From positions 1-64,000 of the forward strand of contig DAOUBW010000038.1 in the NCBI GenBank assembly GCA_034432555.1: 64,000 bases of DNA. Direction: 5' to 3'. The notes under the pieces were generated by a model. It made no database searches. It saw only the letters and a program-made list of their open reading frames with translations, and was not told the origin of the DNA. This DNA is from CP2-2F sp034432555. Lineage in GTDB: Bacteria; Chloroflexota; Anaerolineae; Aggregatilineales; UBA2796. Made by a program: the position numbers and the translations under genes. This document shows, piece by piece, positions 1-9,091 of this stretch. How positions within the stretch are numbered: the first letter of the stretch is position 1; each line of letters begins with the position of its first letter.

Positions 1-1359
1 GATGGGCGCTATGTGGCATTCACGTCAATTGCCAACAACCTTGTGAGTGGGGATACCAATAGCTTTTTTGATGCGTTTGTGCATGACCGCCAGAACGGAC
101 AGACTACCCGAGTCTCGGTTGACAGTAGTGGCGCACAGGGCAACAACAACTCAGTGTTACCCGCCATTTCCGCCGATGGGCGTTTTGTGGGCTTCGAGTC
201 GACTGCCAGCAATTTGGTGAGCGGCGATACAAACAACGTGTCCGATATTTTTGTGGTTGAACTACTTGATGTGTTTCCAGCTATTATTAGTGTAACACCT
301 TCAAACGGCACATCGGATGTCTCGCGCCTCACGCCCATCAAAGTTGTCTTCAGTGAGGCAGTCAATTTCAGCGCGGCATCGTTCACGCTCCTGTGCAATG
401 GCACGCCGCGTGCCTTCAGCCTGAATGCTACGCCCAATCGCGTCGTTATCCTCACACCGACCATCCAACTGCCTGCCAATGCCACCTGCACCGTGACCGT
501 CCTTGCTGACGAAATTACAGCTGTCTCGGACTCGGACAAACCACTGGCGAATGTCTCTTTCAGCTTCACTACCGCAGCGCCGACGGGCAAGCTAAAGACC
601 ATCGGCATCTTCCGTCCGAGCGATACGACCTTCTACCTTCGCAACAGCAACACCACCGGTCCCGCTGATTTCAACATCCTGTTCGGCAACTCATCCGATC
701 TGCCGTTGGCGGGCGACTGGAACGGCGATGGTATCTCGACCATCGGTATTTACCGTCCCAGCACCGGCGAGTTCTTCCTGAAAGACGAGAACACTTTCGG
801 CGCGCCTGTGGTCTACAACTTCACGCTCGGCATTCCGGGTGATGTGCCGTTTGCAGGTGATTGGGACGGTGACGGCAAGGACTCCGTCGGCGTCTACCGT
901 CCGACCAACGGCGTGATCTTCATGAAGGATACGCTCAGCACAGGTTTCGCCGATTACGCCATGATCTTCGGCATCGCGGGCGATCAGCCCGTGGCAGGCG
1001 ACTGGAATGCCGACGGCGCGGACTCGGTCGGCATCTATCGCGGCGATACGTTCTTCCTGACGGATACGACCTGCAACGGCTGCATCCCAACAGCGGATTA
1101 CATTTTCGTGCTAGGTCTCAGCGGCGATGTGCCGTTTGCCGGTGATTGGAACGCCGACGGCAGCAGCGGTGTTGGCGTGTTCCGTCCGACGGACGGCGTG
1201 ACCTTCTTCAAGAATGCGCTCAGCACGGGCTTCGCCGATATTGAGATCATCTACGGCATCGCGGGCGATAAGCCGATTGCGGGCGTGTGGGGCGCGCCGC
1301 CGCCACCGGAAGCGCCTAGCGCACCTGAACTCGCACCGACCTTCGTGCCGCGGCAGTAA
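1..1359 (+). CDS. Exported PD40/Ig/FG-GAP-like repeat protein, 5' end missing
   Basis: The reading frame is open at base 1, so the N-terminus lies outside the window; 452 residues are visible. Residues 1-90 hold TolB/PD40-type beta-propeller repeats (SADGRFVGFES style). Residues about 92-195 look like a bacterial Ig-like domain of the SbsA/Big_5 type. From residue 200 to the end there are five units of about 50 residues with a GDW-D/N-GDG-S-GVYRP core, resembling FG-GAP/VCBS calcium-binding repeats. The composition (Ser, Thr, Asn, Asp rich, paired Cys) fits an extracellular protein, but the signal peptide is not visible. No catalytic motif is seen. Adhesion or matrix binding is inference from the repeats only. 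A REP-like hairpin follows the stop. Confidence 0.8.
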   Translation, partial: DGRYVAFTSIANNLVSGDTNSFFDAFVHDRQNGQTTRVSVDSSGAQGNNNSVLPAISADGRFVGFESTASNLVSGDTNNVSDIFVVELLDVFPAIISVTPSNGTSDVSRLTPIKVVFSEAVNFSAASFTLLCNGTPRAFSLNATPNRVVILTPTIQLPANATCTVTVLADEITAVSDSDKPLANVSFSFTTAAPTGKLKTIGIFRPSDTTFYLRNSNTTGPADFNILFGNSSDLPLAGDWNGDGISTIGIYRPSTGEFFLKDENTFGAPVVYNFTLGIPGDVPFAGDWDGDGKDSVGVYRPTNGVIFMKDTLSTGFADYAMIFGIAGDQPVAGDWNADGADSVGIYRGDTFFLTDTTCNGCIPTADYIFVLGLSGDVPFAGDWNADGSSGVGVFRPTDGVTFFKNALSTGFADIEIIYGIAGDKPIAGVWGAPPPPEAPSAPELAPTFVPRQ

Positions 1360-1374
1360 TAAAACAGAGCCATG

Positions 1375-1400
1375 TAGGGACGCGCCACGGCGCGTTCCTA
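1375..1400. repeat. REP-like palindromic hairpin
   Basis: An 11-bp inverted repeat (TAGGGACGCGC, loop CACG, GCGCGTTCCTA with one G.T) lies just after the first stop codon. Its GTAGGGACGCGCC...GGCGCGT shape resembles dispersed palindromic repeats I know from Chloroflexi and cyanobacterial genomes. No T-tract follows, so it is a poor intrinsic terminator. Only one copy was noticed in this window. Confidence 0.4.
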
Positions 1401-1429
1401 TGTATCAGCGTGGCAAAACTTGCACGCTC

Positions 1430-1459
1430 TTGGCATCTTGACCGCCAGCACGCTACACT
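1430..1459 (+). promoter_or_regulatory. Candidate promoter of MFS gene
   Basis: TTGGCA at 1430-1435 and TACACT at 1454-1459 are separated by 18 bases. Transcription would start near 1466, leaving a short leader before the ATG at 1499. Confidence 0.45.
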
Positions 1460-1498
1460 TACCTTAACTGACTATGCTCTGCGGTGCATACCCAACCC

Positions 1499-2794
1499 AT
1501 GCAGAAAGCCGTTTTACCTATGCCCACTCAGGCTGCCCAACCAACTCCCATTCCCGAATCAGAGGCAAAAACGGTTCAACTTGCCAAGACCAGCACATTT
1601 TCGGCATTGCAGCATCCCGCCTTTCGGTGGTTTTTCTTTGGGCAATTGGTGTCGGTTAGTGGCACATGGATGCAAAGTGTGGCACTGCAAATCGTGGTCT
1701 ACGCGATGACAGGCTCTAAGACGGCGCTTGGCTTAGCAGCGTTGGCGCAAGGCATTCCCGCCCTTATCCTGACACCCTTCGCCGGCGTAATTGTTGAGCA
1801 ACTGCCGCGCCGCAAGCTGCTCATCCTTACGCAGGGCTTTATGATGCTGCTGGCGTTCATCCTCGCCTTCCTCTACCTGGCAGAGGCGCTTGAGATATGG
1901 CATATCTTGGTCATTTCGCTGGGCGTGGGCGTTGCCACTGCCCTTGATGCACCGTCGCGCCTCTCGTTCTTGGTCGAGATGGTGGGCAAAGAGGATTTGC
2001 CAAGTGGCATTGTGCTAAACTCGCTGATGTTCAACACGGCGCGCATCATCGGTCCGATGTTGGGTGGGTTGGCGCTGCATAGTCTGGGTGCGGCATGGTG
2101 TTTCCTGCTGAACGCGCTCAGCTTTCTCGCGGTGCTGTTCGGCTTAATTGTGATGCGTGTGCCGCCACTGCCACGCCGCACAGTGAAGGCTGCCATTTGG
2201 AAGCCGCTTTTTGAAGGGCTGCATTTTGCCCGTCGGCACGTTACAATTGCGCCGCTGCTGCTGCTGAGCGCTTTGAGCAGCAGCTTTGGGCTGACTTTTA
2301 CAGTGTTGCTACCACCCTTTGCGGATACTGTCTTGGGCAACACCGAACTAGGCACCTCGGCTTTGTTGACGGCGCAGGGCATCGGTGCGCTGCTCGCCTC
2401 AATTTTTGTGGCGCGCAGTGCTGCCAAGGGTTACCGCGGCATTACGCTAGTGCGCGGCGCGATCCTTGCGCCAACGGCACTAATCTGCCTCAGCTTTACC
2501 AATACGCTGTTTCTCTCAGGTGTGGCGGCTTTGGTGGCAGGCTTTGGCTTTGTCTGCCAATTTGTGCTGACCAACACATTGATTCAGGCAGAGGTGCCCG
2601 ATGCTTTCCGTGGGCGTGTGCTAAGCCTGTATACACTGACTTTCTTCGGTTTATCGCCCATCGGTAGCCTGCTGATGGGCGCAACCGCCGATCAGGTTGG
2701 CACATTGACCGCAATCCTGATTTTTGGCGGCATTTGTTTGGTCGGCGCGCTTCTGATTACACAACGCGCTGTGGAACTTCGCCGCTTGCCCTAA
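1499..2794 (+). CDS. MFS transporter, EntS/MFS_3-like
   Basis: A polytopic inner-membrane protein of about 431 residues with roughly twelve hydrophobic segments. The N-terminal FRWFFFGQLVSVSGTWMQ stretch followed by GLAALAQGIPALILTPFAGV matches the MFS_3/transmembrane secretion effector branch related to the enterobactin exporter EntS. Proton-driven export of a small molecule is the family role; the substrate cannot be read from sequence. The frame allows GTG at 1484, ATG at 1499 and ATG at 1520. I chose 1499 because the GTG sits very close to the predicted transcription start; none has a strong ribosome site. It appears to be a single-gene unit. A second MFS of the same type lies at 37425. 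Confidence 0.88.
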   Translation: MQKAVLPMPTQAAQPTPIPESEAKTVQLAKTSTFSALQHPAFRWFFFGQLVSVSGTWMQSVALQIVVYAMTGSKTALGLAALAQGIPALILTPFAGVIVEQLPRRKLLILTQGFMMLLAFILAFLYLAEALEIWHILVISLGVGVATALDAPSRLSFLVEMVGKEDLPSGIVLNSLMFNTARIIGPMLGGLALHSLGAAWCFLLNALSFLAVLFGLIVMRVPPLPRRTVKAAIWKPLFEGLHFARRHVTIAPLLLLSALSSSFGLTFTVLLPPFADTVLGNTELGTSALLTAQGIGALLASIFVARSAAKGYRGITLVRGAILAPTALICLSFTNTLFLSGVAALVAGFGFVCQFVLTNTLIQAEVPDAFRGRVLSLYTLTFFGLSPIGSLLMGATADQVGTLTAILIFGGICLVGALLITQRAVELRRLP

Positions 2795-2907
2795 ATTGTG
2801 CGGGAAGCCGCGCAACCTTCCGCTGTGAAGCGCGTAAAGAGAGAGTAGGATGTGCGCTTGCAAAGCCTTTGAAAATCGTGCAGGCGCCGGGAAAGGAAAC
2901 CTAAGCC

Positions 2908-3270
2908 ATGACGGAAGAAACCAAACCCAAGAACGACGCGCCTAACACCTTTGCAGAAGAGCTAAATGTTGCCGGCAACCAGCTTGTGGAACGCCTGCAA
3001 GAACTGGTGCGGCAGGGCAACATCCGCCGCCTAATCCTGCGTGACCAACACGGACGCACCTTGCTTGAAGTGCCACTGACGCTCGGTGTGGTGGGTGGTG
3101 CAGGTGTGGCGCTTTTTGCACCCTTCCTTGCTGCGGTGGGTGCCATTGCCGCTCTTGTCACACGCATCAACATTGTGATCGAGCGCTACGAAAACCCTGA
3201 AGATGCCGATCACGAGGCAAGTGGACCAACGGTGGTTGAGATGGACGCCTCTGAGCGGTTGAAGGAATAA
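2908..3270 (+). CDS. DUF4342 domain protein
   Basis: A 120-residue protein matching the DUF4342 family as I know it. An amphipathic helix (AGNQLVERLQELVRQGN) leads into a short beta segment (IRRLILRDQHGRTLLEVPL), then a hydrophobic Gly/Ala-rich hairpin (residues about 52-90) that probably inserts in or packs against the membrane. A charged, probably disordered tail follows. The ribosome site AAAGGAAA stands before the ATG. The molecular function of the family is unknown. The gene is alone between two transport/unknown genes and is followed by a good terminator. Confidence 0.8.
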   Translation: MTEETKPKNDAPNTFAEELNVAGNQLVERLQELVRQGNIRRLILRDQHGRTLLEVPLTLGVVGGAGVALFAPFLAAVGAIAALVTRINIVIERYENPEDADHEASGPTVVEMDASERLKE

Positions 3271-3288
3271 CAAACCTATCTTTAATAG

Positions 3289-3323
3289 GCGGCGTGGGTA
3301 TCAATTTGCTCACGTCGCTTTTT
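3289..3323 (+). terminator. Intrinsic terminator after DUF4342 gene
   Basis: A 10-bp stem, GCGGCGTGGG (3289-3298) with CTCACGTCGC (3309-3318) including two G.T pairs, is followed by TTTTT (3319-3323). Confidence 0.7.
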
Positions 3324-3392
3324 CTGGTTTGCAAAGCGTGCTATGATTAGCGCAGCGTTAGCGAAGTCTAGCTGAACTAATGAGAGGCGTTT

Positions 3393-4244
3393 GTGAGCCA
3401 GTCTGCTGAGGAACCCAAATCACTGCTGCGCCGCCTTATGCGGCGTGGCGAGGATAGCCCATCATCGGACGCCGCGCTATCGCCCACACCTGCCCCTGAT
3501 TCGGAAAGCAGCCCACCGCCGCCCGGCACGTCCCCGATTCGCCCTAGCCCGCCGGAGAGCGGCACGCCGCCCGAACCGCTCTTGCCCAATGTGCGCGCCA
3601 CACAATCTGCGCAGCCCATTCAGAATGCCAGCCCGCTTGAGGAACGTCTGCGTGCTGAGCTTGCCCTTGAAAAATTGCGCCAAAAGACGGCGCGTGTGGC
3701 TGCCGAATTTGCCAATGGAAAGATCAACCGCGCTCAATTTGTGGCGATGTATGCCCACTATAACGAAAAGCGCATCATCATTGAGCGCCTGCTAGAGCGC
3801 AACCCAGATACACAAGCATGGCAAAGTGTGGCAAACGACGGGCAAACATCCTTCTTGCGCGAACACTACGCTGCTCATGTGCTATCCTACGCCATTTACC
3901 TCCACGATGTGCTGACGCCGCTGGTTGCACACGGTGCGCCGCCCTTGCCGCAAGATGTCACCTTCAAGATTCTGACGGCAATTCGGTTGGTGCGCCGCAG
4001 CCAGCGCGCACTCAGCGCACAGCGTAAGCAGATTGATGAAAATCATTGGGCAGTGTTCGTGCCGGCCGAGTTCACGACCGCGATTGCCATGTTCTCGTTA
4101 GAGCCATCCTCGCGGCAGGTGCTGCTGGTGCAGGATTTGCACCGTGACTTTGAGCGCGCCAACCGTACTTTGCTCACACGCGGCGTGCGTGCCGCTGAAC
4201 ATTACGTTTATCCACACCGTGCCTTGTTTGGAGGCGCGTCCTAA
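3393..4244 (+). CDS. Hypothetical protein with Pro-rich linker and helical core
   Basis: A 283-residue soluble protein that I do not recognise. Residues 1-18 are basic, about 20-75 are a Pro/Ser-rich disordered stretch, and 80-283 form a helical core. The segment around residues 90-135 (AEFANGKINRAQFVAMYAHYNEKR) resembles a SHOCT-like short helical motif, and a charged helical region precedes a plausible beta segment (WAVFVPAEFTTAIAMFSLEP) near residue 215. It starts with GTG at 3393, with GAGAGG placed 5 bases upstream. A TATGAT -10 box lies at 3342-3347. It overlaps the convergent glycosyltransferase gene by four bases. No signal peptide or membrane segment is visible. Confidence 0.7.
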   Translation: MSQSAEEPKSLLRRLMRRGEDSPSSDAALSPTPAPDSESSPPPPGTSPIRPSPPESGTPPEPLLPNVRATQSAQPIQNASPLEERLRAELALEKLRQKTARVAAEFANGKINRAQFVAMYAHYNEKRIIIERLLERNPDTQAWQSVANDGQTSFLREHYAAHVLSYAIYLHDVLTPLVAHGAPPLPQDVTFKILTAIRLVRRSQRALSAQRKQIDENHWAVFVPAEFTTAIAMFSLEPSSRQVLLVQDLHRDFERANRTLLTRGVRAAEHYVYPHRALFGGAS

Positions 4245-5779
4245 ACCAGATCGCGGTAGTAGGCGAGTTTGCGCTGCAAACGGTCAATAACAGTTTGCGC
4301 CTCTGCAAGGCGTGTCTCTAATGCTTCTTGCTCAGCCTGATGTTGCTTGATGAGCGCTTGCTGCTGTGCGGCAAATGCCTCTTGTTGGGCAGTTAGCTCA
4401 GCCATGTGTGCTTGTTGGCGCTGTTCAGCTGCCGCCAGCTTTTCTTGCAGTTGGGCAATTTGGGTCGTCATCTCATGGACGAGTGCCTGCATGGTCTCGG
4501 TTGCGGCAAGCCGTTCTTCAAGCGCACGCTCTAGATCATGTGCATAGTTTTGCACTGTTTCAATGACTTTAGCACGTTCAAAAGATTCCTGTTCAATGCG
4601 GCGCATGTAGTCTTTTACCTCTGTGATCTCTTGTTCGCGCTGTTCAGCCTCTTGTTCAACTTTTGCGATGTAAAGTTTCGCCTGCTCCAGCAATTGATGG
4701 CGCGCCATAGATTCATGCTCAAGCCGCCCGATTTGCTGCACATAGCTTTCCACATAGTGCGACGTGAACCATGTTAGGTAGGCTGAGGTTAGGCGCATTT
4801 CCACTAAAGGATCAATCGGTGCCTGGGTCGTCCAATCCTGCGCCACTTGATAGTAGAGGGCGGTAAGGCGATCCATTGCCTGCCTTATATCCGCCTCAGC
4901 TCGTAGGCGCTGGCTCACTTCATGTGCTTCAATAGGATCATAGGCATCCAGCGCCGCGCCAACCGACTCGACGGTTAGCGGTTGTGGCGGCACTTCTGCG
5001 CCAAAATCGAAGTTTAGCCGCCGTAACGCTTCATAGTTGGTGCGCGTAACTTGTCCAGCGATACCACTCGGACGTGCCACAATGACAGCCGCGCCAAGCG
5101 CAAGGCACTCAATGGCAGCCCGCCCAATTGAGAACACAACATCATAGGATGCCAACACCTTTTCAGGGTTGGTCAGCACGTTCCCCGCCTGAATGCCAAA
5201 GGCATCAAGGCTGATGCCGCGTTGTTGGCAGGCTTCCTGAACAATGGCGAACGTTTCGGGGCGCCCAAGCGCGCCAGAGAAAATGGCGGCGCGGCGCGGC
5301 TGTGCGGGCAATGGCACAATACGCGCCTGAAAGCGATCAAGGTCTACAAAATTGGGCAGAATCGTAATCTGCTCAGGCGAAATGCCGCGCTCAGAGGTCA
5401 GCGAGTCGTAGACAGTTTGGCTGACTGCCACATAATGACGCACACGCGGAAGGTGAACAGGTATCTCTTGCCACGGCAGCCAGCCGTGAATCACCGATAG
5501 GCACGGCACGTTAGGGAAGTGCAGCAGCGCTGCCATTGTCTCCAAGTGGTGCTGCCCGTGAATCAGATCGGGCGGCTCGCTGATTGTGTTGAGATCATCC
5601 GTCACCATAATGGAGTGCCGCCGCAGTTCTTCCGCCAGTTCGCCCAAGCGCGTGCTGAAAATGATGGGCTGGTAGCCGCGTGCTTGCAAGGCAAGCGCTA
5701 CATCACGCACATAGAGTTCGGAGCCTGATCGGCTTGCCACAAAGGCATTGGTCATCAAGATTCGCAGCGGTTTGCCCAC
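4241..5779 (-). CDS. GT4-like glycosyltransferase with C-terminal coiled coil
   Basis: A 512-residue protein. Residues 1-320 form a GT-B fold. The N-terminal Rossmann half starts RILMTNAFVASRSGSELYVRDVALAL, typical of GT4 retaining enzymes, and the nucleotide-binding half contains ILPNFVDLDRF and GRAAIECLALGAAVIVARPSG. The usual second acidic residue of the E-x7-E motif is not obvious, so donor chemistry is uncertain. Residues about 355-510 are a long Glu/Gln/Ala-rich coiled coil. The GTG start at 5779 has an AGAGAG ribosome site. It is last in a minus-strand run beginning at miaB, 17 bases after the Ig-tailed protein. The role inferred is assembly of a cell-surface glycan, with the coil probably mediating self-association or partner contact. 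Confidence 0.8.
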   Translation of the reverse strand: MGKPLRILMTNAFVASRSGSELYVRDVALALQARGYQPIIFSTRLGELAEELRRHSIMVTDDLNTISEPPDLIHGQHHLETMAALLHFPNVPCLSVIHGWLPWQEIPVHLPRVRHYVAVSQTVYDSLTSERGISPEQITILPNFVDLDRFQARIVPLPAQPRRAAIFSGALGRPETFAIVQEACQQRGISLDAFGIQAGNVLTNPEKVLASYDVVFSIGRAAIECLALGAAVIVARPSGIAGQVTRTNYEALRRLNFDFGAEVPPQPLTVESVGAALDAYDPIEAHEVSQRLRAEADIRQAMDRLTALYYQVAQDWTTQAPIDPLVEMRLTSAYLTWFTSHYVESYVQQIGRLEHESMARHQLLEQAKLYIAKVEQEAEQREQEITEVKDYMRRIEQESFERAKVIETVQNYAHDLERALEERLAATETMQALVHEMTTQIAQLQEKLAAAEQRQQAHMAELTAQQEAFAAQQQALIKQHQAEQEALETRLAEAQTVIDRLQRKLAYYRDLV

Positions 5780-5796
5780 AATAGTTCTCTCTTGGA

Positions 5797-7257
5797 CTAG
5801 GCAATCACAACTTTGATCGGATAGCTTGGGAATTCGGCAAATTCGCCTAACCAGTGCACGCCCTCATGCACCAAATCCACCTGAAGACGATACAGCCCAT
5901 GCTTGTTTGGCGCGATGATCTGAAAGGGCAGTACCACTTGCTCGTCGGGTGCAATCTCACGCGGCAGCGGTGTGCGAAGGCCTTCTTTCAAGAGCATTTT
6001 GCCGCGTGAATCCAGCCAATGGTAGCTGATGTTGACGCAGTGCGGCGTCCGCTGTGCAGGATACCACGTGCCAATGCCTGTGTTCCGCACATTCAGCAGC
6101 GCATCGTACATTTCGCCCGTCACCATCATCTCAGGTATGGCGCACTCAATGATCTGCGCGGCGTATGGGTTCAGGCGGCGCGGATAGAGGAAACGTGCAG
6201 CGCCTTTCTGGTTCAGGCGTAGGGCAACGCCGCTTAAGCCAATGCGGACTTTGTCAACCACGCTACGGTGTAGCGGCGCTTGTTTGCCGTCTAAAGGTGG
6301 TAATGTCGGCGGCAGTGGCAGCGGCAACGGTATTTCCACTGATTCGGGCAGCGCTAAGGGCGGCGCTTCGGGAGGCGGATGAGCCAATGCAGCAGGTTGC
6401 GCCTCCAAAGCCTGCTGCGCCGCTTGGTGAGAGGCAAGCTGCTCCGTGTGCTGGCTGATAAGCTGCTCATAGTGTGCCAGCCGCACTTCAGATTGCCGCA
6501 AACGCATTCGCAGCGCTGTATTATCATCGAGCAGTGCGGCAAAGTTGAAGTTGCCTTCATAGAGTGTCTGTAAGCGCTTCAGGATTTCGGGCAGGTGCAG
6601 GTTAATGCACGGGTAGAAGATACCGATCTGGCTGGCGGCAAACATCGCGCTGATCTCGCGCCCAAGCCGAAAGTGGAAAGCAGGGTTTGCCGCGCAGGCT
6701 TGCAAGGCAGCCGTCAGATGCTCATCTTCGCCGACTTTGCCAAACGGCAATACAAAAAAGATGGCAAAAGGCTGCGCCGTGAACAACTCACTAAGCTGGG
6801 CAATTTGCTCCCTTTGCGAAAAGTCCGCAGAGAGCGCTACGATCACAAACAGCGGTATTAGGATATCTAAGTGCGGCTGCAATGCCTGCCAATCTACCGT
6901 GTGCGCGGAAGGCATGATGTGCAAATGCACCTTTTCAGCTTCCGCCGCTAAGCCCTTCAGATAGTGCGCCAGCCAGTCTTGCCATTCTTCAGCACTCGGT
7001 GCATAAGGCGTGATCACGCGCATGGTGGCGGCTTCAGGGGTTGCCCATGCCGCGCTTGAAGCGCCAAGTGTTGCCGATGCGGCAAGGTCAAGCACTTGTG
7101 GCGGTGTTGGATAGTAGGCGGCGATCTGTTTGATCAGGAAAACGTCTATGCCGCGCAAGGTAACTGATGGTGTGGGCTTGGCGCCAATTGCCAATTCAAC
7201 AGTTTGCCAATAGCGCGCCACGGGCTGATAGCTGGTGAAAATCGTCTCAGTGTTCAT
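5797..7257 (-). CDS. Surface-glycan-associated protein with coiled coil and C-terminal Ig-like domain
   Basis: A 486-residue protein without a recognisable catalytic motif. The N-terminal 230 residues look like an alpha/beta Rossmann-type domain that resembles a degenerate methyltransferase or glycosyltransferase fold (VLDLAASATLGASS, LFVIVALSADFSQ). A short coiled coil follows (about 240-290, LRMRLRQSEVRLAHYEQLI). A Pro/Leu-rich linker leads to a C-terminal beta domain (about 370-486; VRNTGIGTWYP, EGLRTPLPREIAPDEQ, GLYRLQVDLVHEGVHWLGE). Similar Ig-like tails are often attached to polysaccharide-biosynthesis enzymes. It sits between glycosyltransferase genes, 24 bases after the GT2 gene, and shares the coiled-coil feature with its downstream neighbour. 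A scaffold or glycan-recognition subunit is inference. Confidence 0.65.
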   Translation of the reverse strand: MNTETIFTSYQPVARYWQTVELAIGAKPTPSVTLRGIDVFLIKQIAAYYPTPPQVLDLAASATLGASSAAWATPEAATMRVITPYAPSAEEWQDWLAHYLKGLAAEAEKVHLHIMPSAHTVDWQALQPHLDILIPLFVIVALSADFSQREQIAQLSELFTAQPFAIFFVLPFGKVGEDEHLTAALQACAANPAFHFRLGREISAMFAASQIGIFYPCINLHLPEILKRLQTLYEGNFNFAALLDDNTALRMRLRQSEVRLAHYEQLISQHTEQLASHQAAQQALEAQPAALAHPPPEAPPLALPESVEIPLPLPLPPTLPPLDGKQAPLHRSVVDKVRIGLSGVALRLNQKGAARFLYPRRLNPYAAQIIECAIPEMMVTGEMYDALLNVRNTGIGTWYPAQRTPHCVNISYHWLDSRGKMLLKEGLRTPLPREIAPDEQVVLPFQIIAPNKHGLYRLQVDLVHEGVHWLGEFAEFPSYPIKVVIA

Positions 7258-7281
7258 ACGTGGATCAATATAGGCGGTCCA

Positions 7282-8109
7282 TTAAATATAGCCAAGATCG
7301 GGATGATACCGTAAGTGGCGTGTATTCAACAAATGTCCCCAGCGTAAGCCTAATTGGTTAAAAGCACGCCGCACATAGCCAAGTTGCCGCTGCCACACTT
7401 CTGGTGGCATCTTTTCGGTGATGAGCGAATGCGGCATGGCATGGTAGTAGCCCATCACCACTGGCACAAACACCAAGCGGCGCCCGCTGAAAGCAAGGTG
7501 CAGGTTCAATTCCCAGTCCTCGCGTCCCGCTATTCGCTCATCCGCGAGGAAGCCGTTTGCCTCCAACAGTTGCATACGGTCTACCAGTGCCATCGTATCG
7601 ATATAGTTGCCATCTATGATGCGATCCTGAAAACTCTCATCGCTCAGCAAATGCTGCACTTCGCCACTCTCGGTCTTGACGAAGATCAGACTGCCATAGA
7701 CCAGTGCAGCATTCGTATCACAAATGCTACGGTAGAATAAGGGCAAATTCTCAGGCAGCACCTCATTATCGGCATCTAGGAACAGTATATAGCGATATCG
7801 CGCCTCGAAAAGCGCCTGATTACGCACGGCAGCGGGCGCGCCGCTGTTTTCAGCACGCAGCAGCACGCGCAAGCCATCCTCAAAGTAGAGCGCCTCTAGC
7901 TGGCGCAGCAGCGTTGCAGAGCCATCCCGCGAGGCATCATCTAACACCAACACTTCAACCGACACATCCATAGCGCGCAATAAAGCAGCAGCACGCAGCG
8001 CAGAGCCAACCGACCGCCCAAGCACAAGCTCATGATTCCAGTTCGGAATGGCGATAGTAATGCCCTTCGGCGGATTGCGAAGCGCGGCAGCAGAGGGTGT
8101 GTTAGGCAT
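7282..8109 (-). CDS. GT2 family glycosyltransferase
   Basis: An inverting GT-A glycosyltransferase of about 275 residues. The N-terminal part reads GITIAIPNWNHELVLGRSV, then VLVLDDASRDGS for nucleotide binding, then AVRNQALFEARYRYILFLDADNE, whose DAD is the metal-binding DxD motif. A C-terminal GREDWELNLHLAFSGRR matches the acceptor-side ED motif. The longest frame begins at 8154, with ATGs at 8124 and 8109. I chose 8109, which overlaps the upstream gene's stop by only eight bases; no strong ribosome site decides the matter. It is a member of the miaB-to-4241 run and probably adds a sugar to a surface glycan. The acceptor and sugar are unknown. Confidence 0.85.
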   Translation of the reverse strand: MPNTPSAAALRNPPKGITIAIPNWNHELVLGRSVGSALRAAALLRAMDVSVEVLVLDDASRDGSATLLRQLEALYFEDGLRVLLRAENSGAPAAVRNQALFEARYRYILFLDADNEVLPENLPLFYRSICDTNAALVYGSLIFVKTESGEVQHLLSDESFQDRIIDGNYIDTMALVDRMQLLEANGFLADERIAGREDWELNLHLAFSGRRLVFVPVVMGYYHAMPHSLITEKMPPEVWQRQLGYVRRAFNQLGLRWGHLLNTRHLRYHPDLGYI

Positions 8110-9091
8110 GGTCGGCTGTGGCATAGTTGGGCATTTGTAGAATTGTGCGTGCAACGCCTGCCTCCAGCGATGGCAGGGTTAGATAGTCTCGGATGAAGCG
8201 GTCGCGCACATCAGCATACGCAAAAGCGCGCAGCTGCTCGTCAAAATCAGTCTCGTTCAGCATGAGGTAGGTGAAGGGCAGCCGCGCTAATTCATCTGTC
8301 GGCTCGTGATCCTGCACTTTGATCGGCACGCTGCCCGCCATCAGGGCGTTCCGAAAGCGCTCGCTCTCCACGTAGAAATAGTCGTGGTGCGAGACCCAAA
8401 TATAGTAGCGCGTGCGCTCTAGGATTTTTTGCAGTTGTTCGCCGTTAATGTGCGGACCTTCTTCGGTAATGTGCGTGAGGTGCGGCAAATAGAGAATGCC
8501 ATTTGCGCCGCAGCGTTTGATCAGGCGGTGTGCAAACAGCATACGGCGCTTTTCAAGATGCCCAATAAACGCCCAAGGGATCGGGCGTTCTTGCTGTGAA
8601 TTTTGCCAACGCAGCACTTTTCGGCGTTCGTTTCGGGTTAAGCCGTTGAAGAAGAAGTGATAGCCTTCGCGCATGGCAGGCTGCATATCAAGGTATTGGC
8701 TGTGAAAGCCGAGATCATAGAGCGCCCGAATGCCTGTTTGTTCGCAGAGCCTGTAGGTTTCGGCAAACCAGTTAGTCTGCACGCATTCCAGCAGCACCAC
8801 ACCGATCTGCGTCGTGCGCGCCTTCATCGCCTTAATCAGGCGCACTGCTTCCACCAGATTAGGCTGCCCTTTGCAATAGGCAACCGCTACCTCGTACAGA
8901 TTGACATAAAGCGTCAAGTCATACTCGGCAGGTTGGTAGGTTTTAAGCGTGCAAACATCCACCACACTGCCAAGGTTATGAAATGCCTCTGCCAAACGGT
9001 AGCCAATCGCATCATAATAGTAATTGATGCTGCCTGCCACCACGATTAGGACGCGGCGTGCGGCGTTTGGCGCGGATACATCCTGAAGCAT
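8102..9091 (-). CDS. GT-B-like glycosyltransferase, CgeB-type
   Basis: A 329-residue protein starting VLIVVAGSINYYYDAIGYRLAEAF. Its C-terminal half has RTRYYIWVSHHDYFYVESERFRNALMAGSVPIKVQDHEP, resembling the donor-binding region of CgeB/YkvP-type glycosyltransferases, with an ER-x-FRNAL-x-AG core. The open frame runs up to 9184, but that would overlap miaB by 94 bases. The ATG at 9091 overlaps the miaB stop as TGATG, so translation is probably coupled and I use it. No signal or membrane segment is seen. The likely role is sugar transfer in the surface-glycan set. The assignment is weaker than for the GT2 neighbour. Confidence 0.7.
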   Translation of the reverse strand: MLQDVSAPNAARRVLIVVAGSINYYYDAIGYRLAEAFHNLGSVVDVCTLKTYQPAEYDLTLYVNLYEVAVAYCKGQPNLVEAVRLIKAMKARTTQIGVVLLECVQTNWFAETYRLCEQTGIRALYDLGFHSQYLDMQPAMREGYHFFFNGLTRNERRKVLRWQNSQQERPIPWAFIGHLEKRRMLFAHRLIKRCGANGILYLPHLTHITEEGPHINGEQLQKILERTRYYIWVSHHDYFYVESERFRNALMAGSVPIKVQDHEPTDELARLPFTYLMLNETDFDEQLRAFAYADVRDRFIRDYLTLPSLEAGVARTILQMPNYATADHA

